Source of the DNA: Bacteroidota bacterium
GTDB lineage: Bacteria > Bacteroidota > Bacteroidia > NS11-12g > UBA9320
NCBI GenBank assembly: GCA_947468275.1
Contig: CANIKO010000004.1
Span: 62,001 to 126,000 of the forward strand
Direction: 5' to 3'
DNA: 64,000 nt
Shown here one piece after another: positions 8,199 to 16,804 of this stretch (position 1 is its first letter; each line of letters starts with the position of its first letter). The notes under the pieces are model-generated. The model was not told the origin of the DNA. It saw only the letters and a list, made by a program, of their open reading frames with translations, and did not search any database. The translations under genes and the position numbers were made by a program.

Positions 8199-9752
8199 GT
8201 GGCGCTAATTCGACATAATTGCAGTGTTTGTTTTCTTGATTTTCAAAGAAAATTAGTTGTTTTAATAGCCACTTTAATAGCCTCATTGCCTCTTTTTTCT
8301 CAATCAGAGGCATCTTTTAACTGGAGTTTATTTGAAAAAGTGAATAAGTATTCTCAGGCTGTTTATCTTTTTCAATCGGAACAAAATTATGGAGTAATAG
8401 TAAAGTACAGTCCGAAATTTCATAATAAGCAGTCCAATTTTGATATTAAGATTTATGATAAAAAATTAAAGTTAGAGAAAATTATAACCATCGTAATTCC
8501 TAAATTTAAGGAAAAGGTTTTGGATATTTGGCATTTCAAAAATCGAATCTATTTTGTAACTCAAACTGATTTGCCAAATCAAAGGATTTCCTTAAGAGTT
8601 AGAATTGCAAATGCGGATAGTATTGAAGTCCCTGTAATTACTAAAGATATTGTGACTCTAAATCAAAATCATTTTATTAATAATTTAGCATTTCATATAA
8701 TAAAAAGAGACAGTTCTATTAGTATTTGGCATTGCAATCCCTTGGAAACAAAAAGCTCCAATCAATCTATTTCATTTTACAATTATTCCATTGATTTAAA
8801 AAATATTGATGAGGTTTTACTTGATTTAAAGGCTAAAGCAGAATTATGCAAAGTGTTAAAAGTAGAGAAATCGGTTTACGGTGAATTTTTAATTTATACG
8901 AAAGAATATCTTACTCGGCCTATTGAAAAGAGAGGTTTTGCTCCTAATTACAAATTTGTTTTTTATTTGGCAAACTCTTCAACTGATACTTTAAAGTCGT
9001 ATTCTTTCAAAAACAGCCAGGTGTTTTTGCAAAATGGAAGGTTGAAATTTAAAGAAGGTATACTCGAGGCTATAGGATTATATACTGATAAAATGGAAGG
9101 ACCACAGCGAGGAATTTGGTATTTTAAATACAATTTTAATCAACAGGTCTTGCTTTTTGACACCGTACACTATTTTGATAGAAAGGTTAAATCCTTGCCC
9201 AATAATGGTTTTCAGACTTCGGTATTTAGGAAATCTAGGATTGAATCTTTTTATCTTGATTATTTTATAAAATCAAATTCGATGGATAGAATTGTTGTAG
9301 CTGAACAGTTTTTGATAATGCCTGCCTCGGTGGGCTCCACCTATTCTTATAATCGTTTTTACGGCGATATTTTACTGTTTTATCTTAATGGAAGGGGTGA
9401 AATATACAATGCCAAACGATTGATTAAAGCTCAACAAACCTTTAATAATTACGGTGAATTTTCTTCTTATTATCTCGAACGAAATGATTCAGTTTTGAAT
9501 TTTATTTTCAATGATCATTTTAAAAATTTTTCAAAATATGAGAGTAAACATTTAATATGGCACAGGCAAAGTAGCCTTATATTAGAGCATGTTGGTGAAA
9601 ATTCAATTAATAAAGCTTTGTTGGCAGGATATAAACAAATTGATGGGATTATTCAAGTTCGAGATATGGAAAAAATATCTTCCAATCAGTATTTGGTCTA
9701 CGCTTATAAAATGAAAAAAGGCAAGCTGGGAATAATGAAACTTGAGAATTGA
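8199..9752 (+). CDS. exported hypothetical protein
   Basis: 517 residues. The only reasonable start is GTG; no in-frame ATG precedes the hydrophobic segment VVLIATLIASLPLFSQ that forms the signal peptide (about residues 19-35). The mature part is rich in beta strands, with repeated short segments containing Tyr/Phe and Asp, which could be a beta-propeller-like fold. No sorting domain or catalytic motif is visible. It converges with the flavoprotein gene, 2 bp apart at their ends. Function unknown. Confidence 0.6.
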   Translation: MALIRHNCSVCFLDFQRKLVVLIATLIASLPLFSQSEASFNWSLFEKVNKYSQAVYLFQSEQNYGVIVKYSPKFHNKQSNFDIKIYDKKLKLEKIITIVIPKFKEKVLDIWHFKNRIYFVTQTDLPNQRISLRVRIANADSIEVPVITKDIVTLNQNHFINNLAFHIIKRDSSISIWHCNPLETKSSNQSISFYNYSIDLKNIDEVLLDLKAKAELCKVLKVEKSVYGEFLIYTKEYLTRPIEKRGFAPNYKFVFYLANSSTDTLKSYSFKNSQVFLQNGRLKFKEGILEAIGLYTDKMEGPQRGIWYFKYNFNQQVLLFDTVHYFDRKVKSLPNNGFQTSVFRKSRIESFYLDYFIKSNSMDRIVVAEQFLIMPASVGSTYSYNRFYGDILLFYLNGRGEIYNAKRLIKAQQTFNNYGEFSSYYLERNDSVLNFIFNDHFKNFSKYESKHLIWHRQSSLILEHVGENSINKALLAGYKQIDGIIQVRDMEKISSNQYLVYAYKMKKGKLGIMKLEN

Positions 9753-9754
9753 TA

Positions 9755-11008
9755 TTATCGTTTAAACATTAGTCTTAGGTAAAACATTGGATTTGTAAAC
9801 TTTTTCCGCATATCCACATCATCAAACATACTAGTAATCATTTTTTGAAGTTCCTTATTGCGGGAGGCTTTACTTACCACAAAATTAAATAACCAAGGCC
9901 ATTGAGTTAATTTTTGGAGCATGTAACTCAAGCGGGTTTCTCCCCAAGTTTTGTTATAAAGCTTCTTATCGTATTGGTTTAAAAAAGCAGCAGAGAAATT
10001 ATTGTTTTCAATGGCTTTTTTTACAATATTAGCTGCTATTTTTCCGCTCAACATGGCAGGAGCAATGCCTTCGCCGGTAAATGGATCAATCAGCGAAGCT
10101 GCATCACCACAAAGAATAAAATTATCTCCACTCAGTTTTCTTTTTTTTGAACCCAAGGGCAATCCCCAGCCTTGAATTTTATCTTCTAAAACAGCACCTT
10201 CAAATCGTTTTGAAATTTCGGGATCATTTTGAATGGTATCCATAAGCATTTTTTTTAAATCAACTCGCCGTTTGCTAATGTCTTTGGTAAGCATTCCGGC
10301 TCCCACATTGGCTTTGCCATTGGGTAATGGAAATATCCAAAAATAACCTGGTTGGTAGTTTTTAAGGAAAATTAATTCGATATACCCTTCCTCATTTAAG
10401 TCTTTTATCCCGCTGTAATAAGCACGGATGCCTCCTGAATAGTGATTATTATCTATCTTTATACCACCTAATTGGCGAGCCGCAAGTGAACGGCTTCCAT
10501 CGGCGGCTATCAACAATTTTGTGTTTACCGCAGTTTTTACAGCATCTTGTTCAATTGTAATTTTTAAACCCTCTGAAATTTCTTCAATTGATTTCAATTC
10601 GCAACTTTCAATGCAATGGCAAAACGGCGAATCTGTTTTACGAAACAAAAAATTATCAAAATCTAAGCGCTTGGCTACATACCCAGGAGCTTTGTCGACT
10701 GATTTATACTCATGCTTAAAAGGTATGGAAAGTTTAGAACCCTTTGGCGAAACAAAGATTATTCCTTTGCAGGGATTGAAAATACTGGGTGAACTTGAAA
10801 TTTCTTCAGCTACTTTTTCATCAAATGCTTTAAGAATAGTTAGCACTTTGCCGCTTAATGCATCGCCACAAATTTTGTCACGGGGAAATACAGCTTTTTC
10901 AATAAGAGTGTGTTTTATTCCAAGTTTGGATAAAAACATGGAAGCCGAGCAACCTGCCGGCCCAGCCCCAGAAATTATTATGTCTGAAAATTCTTCTTTG
11001 AATAGCAA
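9755..11008 (-). CDS. geranylgeranyl reductase family FAD-dependent oxidoreductase
   Basis: 417 residues. The dinucleotide-binding GxGxxG is at 14-19 (SGAGPAGC), followed by IEKAVFPRDKICGDALSG, the family signature near residues 37-54. The second FAD motif is LCGDAASLIDPFTGEGIA near 300. Members reduce prenyl double bonds of lipids, chlorophyll side chains or menaquinone, and also include halogenase-like monooxygenases. The substrate cannot be told here. Isoprenoid-related genes (lycopene cyclase) lie 4 kb away but not in one operon. Confidence 0.85.
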   Translation of the reverse strand: MLFKEEFSDIIISGAGPAGCSASMFLSKLGIKHTLIEKAVFPRDKICGDALSGKVLTILKAFDEKVAEEISSSPSIFNPCKGIIFVSPKGSKLSIPFKHEYKSVDKAPGYVAKRLDFDNFLFRKTDSPFCHCIESCELKSIEEISEGLKITIEQDAVKTAVNTKLLIAADGSRSLAARQLGGIKIDNNHYSGGIRAYYSGIKDLNEEGYIELIFLKNYQPGYFWIFPLPNGKANVGAGMLTKDISKRRVDLKKMLMDTIQNDPEISKRFEGAVLEDKIQGWGLPLGSKKRKLSGDNFILCGDAASLIDPFTGEGIAPAMLSGKIAANIVKKAIENNNFSAAFLNQYDKKLYNKTWGETRLSYMLQKLTQWPWLFNFVVSKASRNKELQKMITSMFDDVDMRKKFTNPMFYLRLMFKR

Positions 11009-11062
11009 GGCTGCAAAGAAAATGAAAAGGTCAAAGTTATTTTCCTTAAAATTTCTTTTGTG

Positions 11063-13354
11063 TTAAAATTTTGAAACAAATATTCGCTTGTAATATCTAG
11101 AACCGCTTTTTGAAATGGATTCAAGAAAGTAGATTCCATTATTAATAGAATTTAACGACATTTTATGAATTAGAATTCCGGATCCTGAGATTTCAGTATA
11201 TACCAATTTTCCACTTATATCATACAATGAAAATTCAAATTCTTCCCTCGATTTTTTATTAATATTTAACAAGTAACCATTGGTTGGGGTAGGATAAACG
11301 ACTGGCTCATCTAATTTATGTTGTTCAGCTATACCATTAATTTCAACCTTTCCTTTTAAAAATGAAATTCCACCACGGTCGTTGCCTACAATAATATCGT
11401 TGATACCATCACCGTCAAGGTCGCCAACTGCAGGATGTGTATTGTTTCCATAGTCCCACGTTTTATAACTCATGTATGCCGAGTCAAAAATTACTGTAGT
11501 ATCTTCGGAGTAGTTCAGTTGGTTAAAGGTATTGAATTTCATTACTCTCACTTTTCCTTCCTCGCCACCAAAAACCATATCCAATTTACTGTCTCCATCA
11601 AGATCAGCTATTTCGCCGGCGGCATTACCAGTGTAGGTATATGCAGGAGGATTAATATCGTAAGAAAACTCATTACTTATAAAATTTCCAAGTGTGTCAT
11701 CTGATAAGGTAAACTGAGGATTAGTAGTACTTCCTGTATTACGGTAATAATTAAAATTTCCTTCCTTTTCTCCAACTACAAGATCCAATTTTCCATCTTT
11801 ATCTAAATCAATTATTTGGGGGGTACTTCGTTCCCCAACTCTTACATTTCCATAATTTTTTATAGGAGTAGTAAAAGCCCAGGTAGTTGCTGTTCCTATA
11901 TTTTTATAAAAAAATAAACTTCCAAAATAGTTGCCAGCCAACATATCAGGCTTTCCATCCCCATTCAAATCGCCAAATGATATGGATAGAAACCTTATGG
12001 AATCATTACTCAACCCCCACAAATCTTCGTTTTCTAATTTAAAAACCGGCTGTTTTGAACTTCCAATATTTCTGTAGAGAACCAAACGGTCATTTTGGTC
12101 ATCAGTTTTTGCATAATCGCCGTTGGTAGCTATTATCAAGTCAAGGTCCTGGTCATTATCAATGTCTTTTAGCAAAGGGGCCGTGCGTTCTCCATGATCC
12201 AAAAACTCATCCGTAAAGTAATTTTTCTTTTCAAATTTAAAGGCGGGGAATGAATTGCTCCCTTTATTTTTATAAAACCAAACTTGCTTGGTTTGTTCAA
12301 TTCTTGTGAATTTTTCTTCTTGGTTTGGGGCTATCAAAATATCCTTAACTCCATCTCCATCTGCATCTAGCATAAATGCTGCTGGAAAAGAATTAAGTTG
12401 AACTGGAGTTGTACCAAAACTGGCAGGCCAATGCCCATCAAAAGCAATCATTGTATCCAATGGATTATTAGTTTCCTTTTTTCCATTTTTTAAAAATATC
12501 ATATTGCTCCCATATCCGTTCCCCATTAGCAAATCCATATCCCCATCTCCATCGTTATCAAACCATAAAACGGTTGACCCCGCGGAATGTTTTTTTCTAT
12601 ATAATCTGTAATTATCAGGACAACCTCTGTTTAACCATATTTTATCAGTGCCTGTATCACTAAAGCTACCCCAACATAAATCAGCCCTGTCAAATAAAGG
12701 GGGATGCATAGGTAACCCAAAATCTTTGGTCATATTTCTATATAATAAAAAATTATTTTCACCAGCTTCGTATGAAAAAAAATCAACATCACCATCACCA
12801 TCTAAGTCCGCGACGGTGGGCCGATTATAAAAACGGGCAGAAAAATTAACACTGTCATCAATACCTGAATAGTGGTAGGCTCTTAAATAAGGAGAGATTT
12901 TTTCAAATTTCACTGCCTTGTCGCCACTTTTAGTGATGTTTCTGAACAACATTGGTTTATGTTCTATTGAGGTCCATAAATCCTCCTTTCCATCGTTGTC
13001 ATAATCAACAAATATTACCCATGTGCTTTGCTGATAATTTTTTAATCTCGGAAAACAACTGACATATTTTGGACTGTATTTAAAAGTTGTGATATCATTA
13101 TTTCCAACATTTATAAAAGGCAAAATAGTATGGCCGGTTCTGTCATATACAAACAAATCTTTTTTGCCATCGTTATTAATATCAAGAGTTTGGAACTGGG
13201 GTTGATTTAATCCACCTAACAATGCTTTGGACAGAGTATCCCCCGTTTGATCCATAAAAATGGGTAAATAGGAGGGGGTGTAACTTAAAATTCGCTTTTG
13301 GGCAAAACTTGAAAACGAAATTAGCAAACTTAAAAAAAGTAATTTTTTGTGCAT
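11063..13354 (-). CDS. FG-GAP/VCBS repeat protein with T9SS type A sorting domain
   Basis: 763 residues with signal peptide (cleavage after FSSFAQ, residue 18). The body contains many integrin-like FG-GAP repeats with calcium-binding loops, for example DINNDGKKDLF, DLDGDGDVDFF, DNDGDGDMDLLMGN, DADGDGVKDIL, DLNGDGKPDML, DLDKDGKLDLVVG and DLDGDGINDIIVGN, which together would form beta-propeller blades. The last about 75 residues (VYPTPTNGYLLNI, YDISGKLVYTE, NGIYFL) are a type A sorting domain, so it is exported through T9SS and probably anchored on the surface or released. Adhesion or substrate binding is plausible. Confidence 0.9.
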   Translation of the reverse strand: MHKKLLFLSLLISFSSFAQKRILSYTPSYLPIFMDQTGDTLSKALLGGLNQPQFQTLDINNDGKKDLFVYDRTGHTILPFINVGNNDITTFKYSPKYVSCFPRLKNYQQSTWVIFVDYDNDGKEDLWTSIEHKPMLFRNITKSGDKAVKFEKISPYLRAYHYSGIDDSVNFSARFYNRPTVADLDGDGDVDFFSYEAGENNFLLYRNMTKDFGLPMHPPLFDRADLCWGSFSDTGTDKIWLNRGCPDNYRLYRKKHSAGSTVLWFDNDGDGDMDLLMGNGYGSNMIFLKNGKKETNNPLDTMIAFDGHWPASFGTTPVQLNSFPAAFMLDADGDGVKDILIAPNQEEKFTRIEQTKQVWFYKNKGSNSFPAFKFEKKNYFTDEFLDHGERTAPLLKDIDNDQDLDLIIATNGDYAKTDDQNDRLVLYRNIGSSKQPVFKLENEDLWGLSNDSIRFLSISFGDLNGDGKPDMLAGNYFGSLFFYKNIGTATTWAFTTPIKNYGNVRVGERSTPQIIDLDKDGKLDLVVGEKEGNFNYYRNTGSTTNPQFTLSDDTLGNFISNEFSYDINPPAYTYTGNAAGEIADLDGDSKLDMVFGGEEGKVRVMKFNTFNQLNYSEDTTVIFDSAYMSYKTWDYGNNTHPAVGDLDGDGINDIIVGNDRGGISFLKGKVEINGIAEQHKLDEPVVYPTPTNGYLLNINKKSREEFEFSLYDISGKLVYTEISGSGILIHKMSLNSINNGIYFLESISKSGSRYYKRIFVSKF

Positions 13355-13423
13355 TTATCTAAGTCTTTAAAAGAAAAGACTACGAAGATAATCTTGAATT
13401 TGCAGGTAAAAGTAAATTATTTT

Positions 13424-14038
13424 TTACTTCCCAATTAAACGGATAAACTCGCTTCGGGTATCGGCATCCAAAAATTTTCCAAACAACGCTGAAGTAGTAG
13501 TAATACTTGTATCATCTTTTATTCCTCGGCTTGATACACAAAGGTGTTTGGCTTCAAGCACCACTGCCACATCTTCTGTATTTAATGAATCCATCAGTTC
13601 GTTAGCTATTTGAATGGTAAGGCGTTCCTGAACTTGTGGTCGTTTAGAATAATAATCAACAATTCGATTGAGTTTAGATAAACCAACTACCATACCACTC
13701 GATATATATCCTATATGGGCTTTACCAAAGATGGGTACAAAATGATGTTCGCAATTGCTATAAAAAGAGATGTCCTTTTCTATAACCATTTGCTTGTAGT
13801 TGTATTTATTTTGAAATAAAGTAACATGTGGTTTATTCGCAGGATTTAATCCTCTAAAGGATTCATTGATATACATTTTGGCAACACGACGGGGAGTGTC
13901 TTTAAGGCTATCGTCGGTCATATCAAGTCCCATTATTGTCATTATTTCTCCAAAATGTTTTTCAATGAGTGCAATTTTTTGGCTATCATCCATTTCGAAG
14001 GCATCTTCTCTTAGCGGCGTTTGTGTTGATAAATTCAT
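13424..14038 (-). CDS. folE: GTP cyclohydrolase I
   Basis: 204 residues, normal length. It converts GTP to 7,8-dihydroneopterin triphosphate. The zinc site is visible: Cys96 and His99 in SNCEHHFVP and Cys167 in AKHLCVSSRG. The region GLSKLNRIVDYYSKRPQVQE forms the substrate pocket. The next gene in the same direction upstream, a pyruvoyl-tetrahydropterin-synthase homologue, ends 18 bp before this start, so the two are an operon that can take GTP to a tetrahydropterin. Confidence 0.95.
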   Translation of the reverse strand: MNLSTQTPLREDAFEMDDSQKIALIEKHFGEIMTIMGLDMTDDSLKDTPRRVAKMYINESFRGLNPANKPHVTLFQNKYNYKQMVIEKDISFYSNCEHHFVPIFGKAHIGYISSGMVVGLSKLNRIVDYYSKRPQVQERLTIQIANELMDSLNTEDVAVVLEAKHLCVSSRGIKDDTSITTTSALFGKFLDADTRSEFIRLIGK

Positions 14039-14056
14039 AGTTTATATAATTAATGC

Positions 14057-14464
14057 TTATCCATTATAGGTGACAAAATTTCGTTCAGTTTCATACAGCG
14101 TTATGGATAGACTAAAACTTGGATCTAAAATAGGTTTAAGTATATTCCAAATAACAATTGCAATATTTTCTGAAGTGGGGTTAAGGTCTTTAAATTCGTC
14201 TGTATCTAAATTTAAATTTTTATGGTCAAACTTATCTTCAATGTTTTCTTTGATTATTTTTTTGAGATATTTCAAATTAATAACAAAGCCTGATTCTGGG
14301 TTTACTTCCCCCGTTATGGTAACATCCAATTCATAGTTATGACCATGATAATTAGGTAAACTGCACAGACCAAAAACTTCAGTATTTTTTTGTTCGCTCC
14401 ATTTTGGATTAAACAATCGGTGTGCGGCATTAAAATGTGCTTTTCGAGTTACAGCTATAGCCAT
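14057..14464 (-). CDS. 6-pyruvoyl-tetrahydropterin synthase / QueD family enzyme
   Basis: 135 residues. Zinc ligands are His15 (FNAAHRL) and His40/His42 (NYHGHNYEL). The catalytic cysteine is Cys34 and the spacing is C-x5-HGH (CSLPNYHGH). To my knowledge this spacing is typical of true 6-pyruvoyl-tetrahydropterin synthases, while QueD of queuosine synthesis has C-x3-HGH. With folE directly downstream, I infer tetrahydrobiopterin-type synthesis rather than queuosine. No sepiapterin reductase or other que genes are in the window. Automatic tools usually name it 6-carboxytetrahydropterin synthase. Confidence 0.85.
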   Translation of the reverse strand: MAIAVTRKAHFNAAHRLFNPKWSEQKNTEVFGLCSLPNYHGHNYELDVTITGEVNPESGFVINLKYLKKIIKENIEDKFDHKNLNLDTDEFKDLNPTSENIAIVIWNILKPILDPSFSLSITLYETERNFVTYNG

Positions 14465-14597
14465 TATATTTTCTTTAAAACAACTTAGAGGTTACAAAGT
14501 TCAGAGTTCTGCAATAATATTATTTTTTATTTATCAATGCGACTATTTCAAATACTGATAATCAATAACTTGATCTTTGAATTTTTTTTTGTTTAGC

Positions 14598-14622
14598 GTT
14601 TGTTTGAAATTATTAAACAAAC
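14598..14622. promoter_or_regulatory. inverted repeat, candidate operator before the sigma factor gene
   Basis: GTTTGTTT (14598-14605) and AAACAAAC (14615-14622) are perfect 8-bp arms with a 9-bp spacer. The site is 64 bp before the sigma factor start. Together with the TAAATTTG box (14649-14656) it looks like a repressor site next to a promoter. MerR/CarH-type regulators commonly control carotenoid loci, but none is encoded here. Confidence 0.4.
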
Positions 14623-14648
14623 TGTTTTTAAAATACTGTATTTATATC

Positions 14649-14656
14649 TAAATTTG
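14649..14656 (+). promoter_or_regulatory. possible -7 promoter box
   Basis: TAAATTTG matches the Bacteroidota -7 consensus TAnnTTTG and lies 30 bp before the sigma factor start codon. No clear TTTG box stands 19-21 bp upstream, so this is tentative. Confidence 0.3.
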
Positions 14657-14685
14657 TTGAACTATTTTAATAAATAATTAAACAA

Positions 14686-15219
14686 ATGACCGCTTTAGAA
14701 TTTAGCAATCTTATTAATCAAGAATCTGGAACATTAAAAAACTATGCATTTATGCTTACTCGCAATGTGGAAGATGCCAATGACCTGGTACAGGAAACTA
14801 TGCTCAAAGCGTTTTCTTATAGAAATAAATTTTTGACTGGAACGAATCTAAAGGGGTGGTTATATACAATTATGAAAAACTCCTTCATTAATAATTATCG
14901 CAGAATGGTTCGTCGTAAGACATTTATTGATACCACCGATAATAATTTTTTGATGGATGTGCCTGGAAACCTTACTGAAAATTTGGGTGAGGCGTCTTTT
15001 GTAAGGACGGATATAGACGCCGCTATGAATAATTTACCAGATGATTTAAAAATTACTTTTTCATTAAACATTGACGGTTTTAAATACCACGAAATTGCCG
15101 AAAAATTAGATATTCCAATTGGTACTGTTAAAACTAGAATATTTGTTGCTAAGCGTAAGTTAAGAAAACAACTGCATTCTTACGGTGCTAATTACGGCCT
15201 TTTAGAAAAATCAATTTAG
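14686..15219 (+). CDS. ECF-type RNA polymerase sigma factor
   Basis: 177 residues. Region 2 (about 15-85) has the core-binding DANDLVQETMLKAF helix and LKGWLYTIMKNSFINNYRR. Region 4 (about 110-165) has the helix-turn-helix FKYHEIAEKLDIPIGTVKTR. No anti-sigma gene is adjacent. In many Bacteroidota a sigma factor of this type stands next to carotenoid genes; here the following gene on the same strand is a lycopene cyclase, 68 bp away. This suggests it belongs to a carotenoid (light or stress) regulon, but the family also occurs elsewhere. Confidence 0.9.
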   Translation: MTALEFSNLINQESGTLKNYAFMLTRNVEDANDLVQETMLKAFSYRNKFLTGTNLKGWLYTIMKNSFINNYRRMVRRKTFIDTTDNNFLMDVPGNLTENLGEASFVRTDIDAAMNNLPDDLKITFSLNIDGFKYHEIAEKLDIPIGTVKTRIFVAKRKLRKQLHSYGANYGLLEKSI

Positions 15220-15287
15220 CGTAGCCTACTATACCGGGTTTTCTTTTAATTTCGTGGTTCAATTTAAACCCGAAATTTAAAAACAGA

Positions 15288-15992
15288 ATGGGTCATTATA
15301 CCTACTTGTTATTGGACATTTTTCTTTTAGCTATACCAATGGCTTTTTCATTTCTAAAATCAACTTATTTTATTTCTATGTTAAGGCATACATTAGTAGG
15401 TATATTTTTATGTATAATTATATTTATCCCATGGGATATGGGTTTTACAGCAATGAAAATATGGAGTTATAACAGTGAATTTATTTTAGGTATTTATGTT
15501 TTTGGTGTACCTTTAGAAGACTGTTTGTTTTTTATATCAGCTCCTTATTTCTATTTATTTATTTATCATTCACTTAGGGTTTATATTAAGCGAGATGTTT
15601 TAAGAGGTTTTCATTTTAGTATTACACCTATTGTGTCCATTGGGCTAGCATTGTTACTGATAAATAATTTTGAAAAAACATATACTTCTATGTCATCAGC
15701 ATTTTTAATACTACTTTTATTAATTCAACTAATTAAACTTAGGCGATACATGAGTTGGTTTTTTATAGCATTTATTCTTGGTTTAATTCCATTAGCTATT
15801 GTAAATGGTATTTTAACTTCATTACAAGTTGTTAAATATAATGATTCGGCTACTTTAAGGATAAAACTGGGAAGCATCCAAATAGATAGTTTTATTTATT
15901 ACGCAGGTTTGCTACTGCTGGTAACAATGGGTTATGAATGGAGCAAACGAAAATTTCCATTGCCGTTGGTTTCAACCAACGGAAAAGATTAG
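15288..15992 (+). CDS. lycopene cyclase, fused CrtYc-CrtYd type
   Basis: 234 residues with about seven membrane helices, the size of the fused two-domain cyclases. It would form beta-ionone rings on lycopene in the membrane. The first domain has WD at 49-50 and the active-site motif VPLEDCLFF (PLED at 75-78). The second domain keeps YNDSATLRIKLGSI, but the expected P-x-E-(E/D) motif reads IQIDSFIY (197-204), so Pro is Gln and one acid is Ser. Activity is therefore uncertain. No crtI, crtB or crtZ is in the window. Confidence 0.85.
   Translation: MGHYTYLLLDIFLLAIPMAFSFLKSTYFISMLRHTLVGIFLCIIIFIPWDMGFTAMKIWSYNSEFILGIYVFGVPLEDCLFFISAPYFYLFIYHSLRVYIKRDVLRGFHFSITPIVSIGLALLLINNFEKTYTSMSSAFLILLLLIQLIKLRRYMSWFFIAFILGLIPLAIVNGILTSLQVVKYNDSATLRIKLGSIQIDSFIYYAGLLLLVTMGYEWSKRKFPLPLVSTNGKD
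15963..15982. repeat. GC-richer perfect hairpin at the cyclase 3' end
   Basis: CCGTTGGTT (15963-15971) and AACCAACGG (15974-15982) form a near-perfect palindrome spanning the last codons of the lycopene cyclase (VSTNGKD). The end of the convergent DUF502 gene is 21 bp away. There is no T-run, so it is not a standard terminator; it may stabilise mRNA ends. Confidence 0.5.
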
Positions 15993-16002
15993 AAGCAAAA
16001 AA

Positions 16003-16581
16003 TTAGTCTAAATCCGTTACGCCTCCGCTCACAATAAATTTCATAATTTCAGTAGAGTTGGCTTGAATAGGGGTTATTTTATCTTTTAATACAAGAAAAT
16101 GATTGCCCGAAAAGTTGTAGGAGTGCGGAAAATAGACTCCCACATAATCTTTTAACATTTCAGTCTTATGCAATGAAGAAAGGTCTTTGGAGGTGATAAA
16201 CCCAATTTTCAATAATCCTGATTCATTCATCTTTACAAGTACCGGTTCATTAAATCGTTTCTTTTCACCAACAAAAGCTTGCAACATATCTTTAATGCTG
16301 CTATAAATAAATTTGACCCCTGGCGTTTTTTCTAGCAAATTTTCAAACCATTCAAAAATGGGCTGAAAAAATAATTTTGAACCAAAATAACCAAAAATGG
16401 TAATTGTGCAAAGCATTACTAAAATTCCTAAGCCATATGGCAAAGGTAAAATACGGTTTAATGTGTCAAAAACGCCATTAATGATGGCGTATGTGATCAT
16501 AATAGGAGCTATAAAAACCAAACCTCTGATGAAATAGCCTATGGTGGAAGAAATTTTTTGGCGAACTAATGATTTTAACAT
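16003..16581 (-). CDS. DUF502 family inner-membrane protein
   Basis: 192 residues. Two membrane helices lie near the N-terminus (about 15-37 and 47-70), followed by the family hallmark LLEKTPGVKFIYSSIKDMLQ (about 82-101), and a cytosolic domain of beta strands ending in FIVSGGVTDLD. The family is widespread and uncharacterised. It converges with the lycopene cyclase gene (10 bp between stops), so no functional link is implied. Confidence 0.85.
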   Translation of the reverse strand: MLKSLVRQKISSTIGYFIRGLVFIAPIMITYAIINGVFDTLNRILPLPYGLGILVMLCTITIFGYFGSKLFFQPIFEWFENLLEKTPGVKFIYSSIKDMLQAFVGEKKRFNEPVLVKMNESGLLKIGFITSKDLSSLHKTEMLKDYVGVYFPHSYNFSGNHFLVLKDKITPIQANSTEIMKFIVSGGVTDLD

Positions 16582-16804
16582 TTTATGAATTTTTTAACTA
16601 AATCAGTCTAGTTTTTTGTTAAGTTAATTTTGCAAAGATATACCAAAGCATTTAACCCAATTATCAAAAATTTGTTATCAAAAATTAGTCTTTCCATTTG
16701 TCCAAATGTCATTTTAAATCATTGATTACGTTATAAATTCTGAAGTGTCGGATTAAAACTATAATTTTGGGTTTTAAAATGATTCTTTTTCAAATTATAA
16801 AATA

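Noticed and set aside
10521-11066. 181-codon plus-strand frame
   Set aside because: It is antisense to the flavoprotein gene at 9755-11008, which has strong family motifs; the frame shows no recognisable protein features.
14057-14464. Label as queuosine enzyme QueD
   Set aside because: The C-x5-HGH spacing and the folE neighbour fit a biopterin-type synthase better; kept as an open alternative only.
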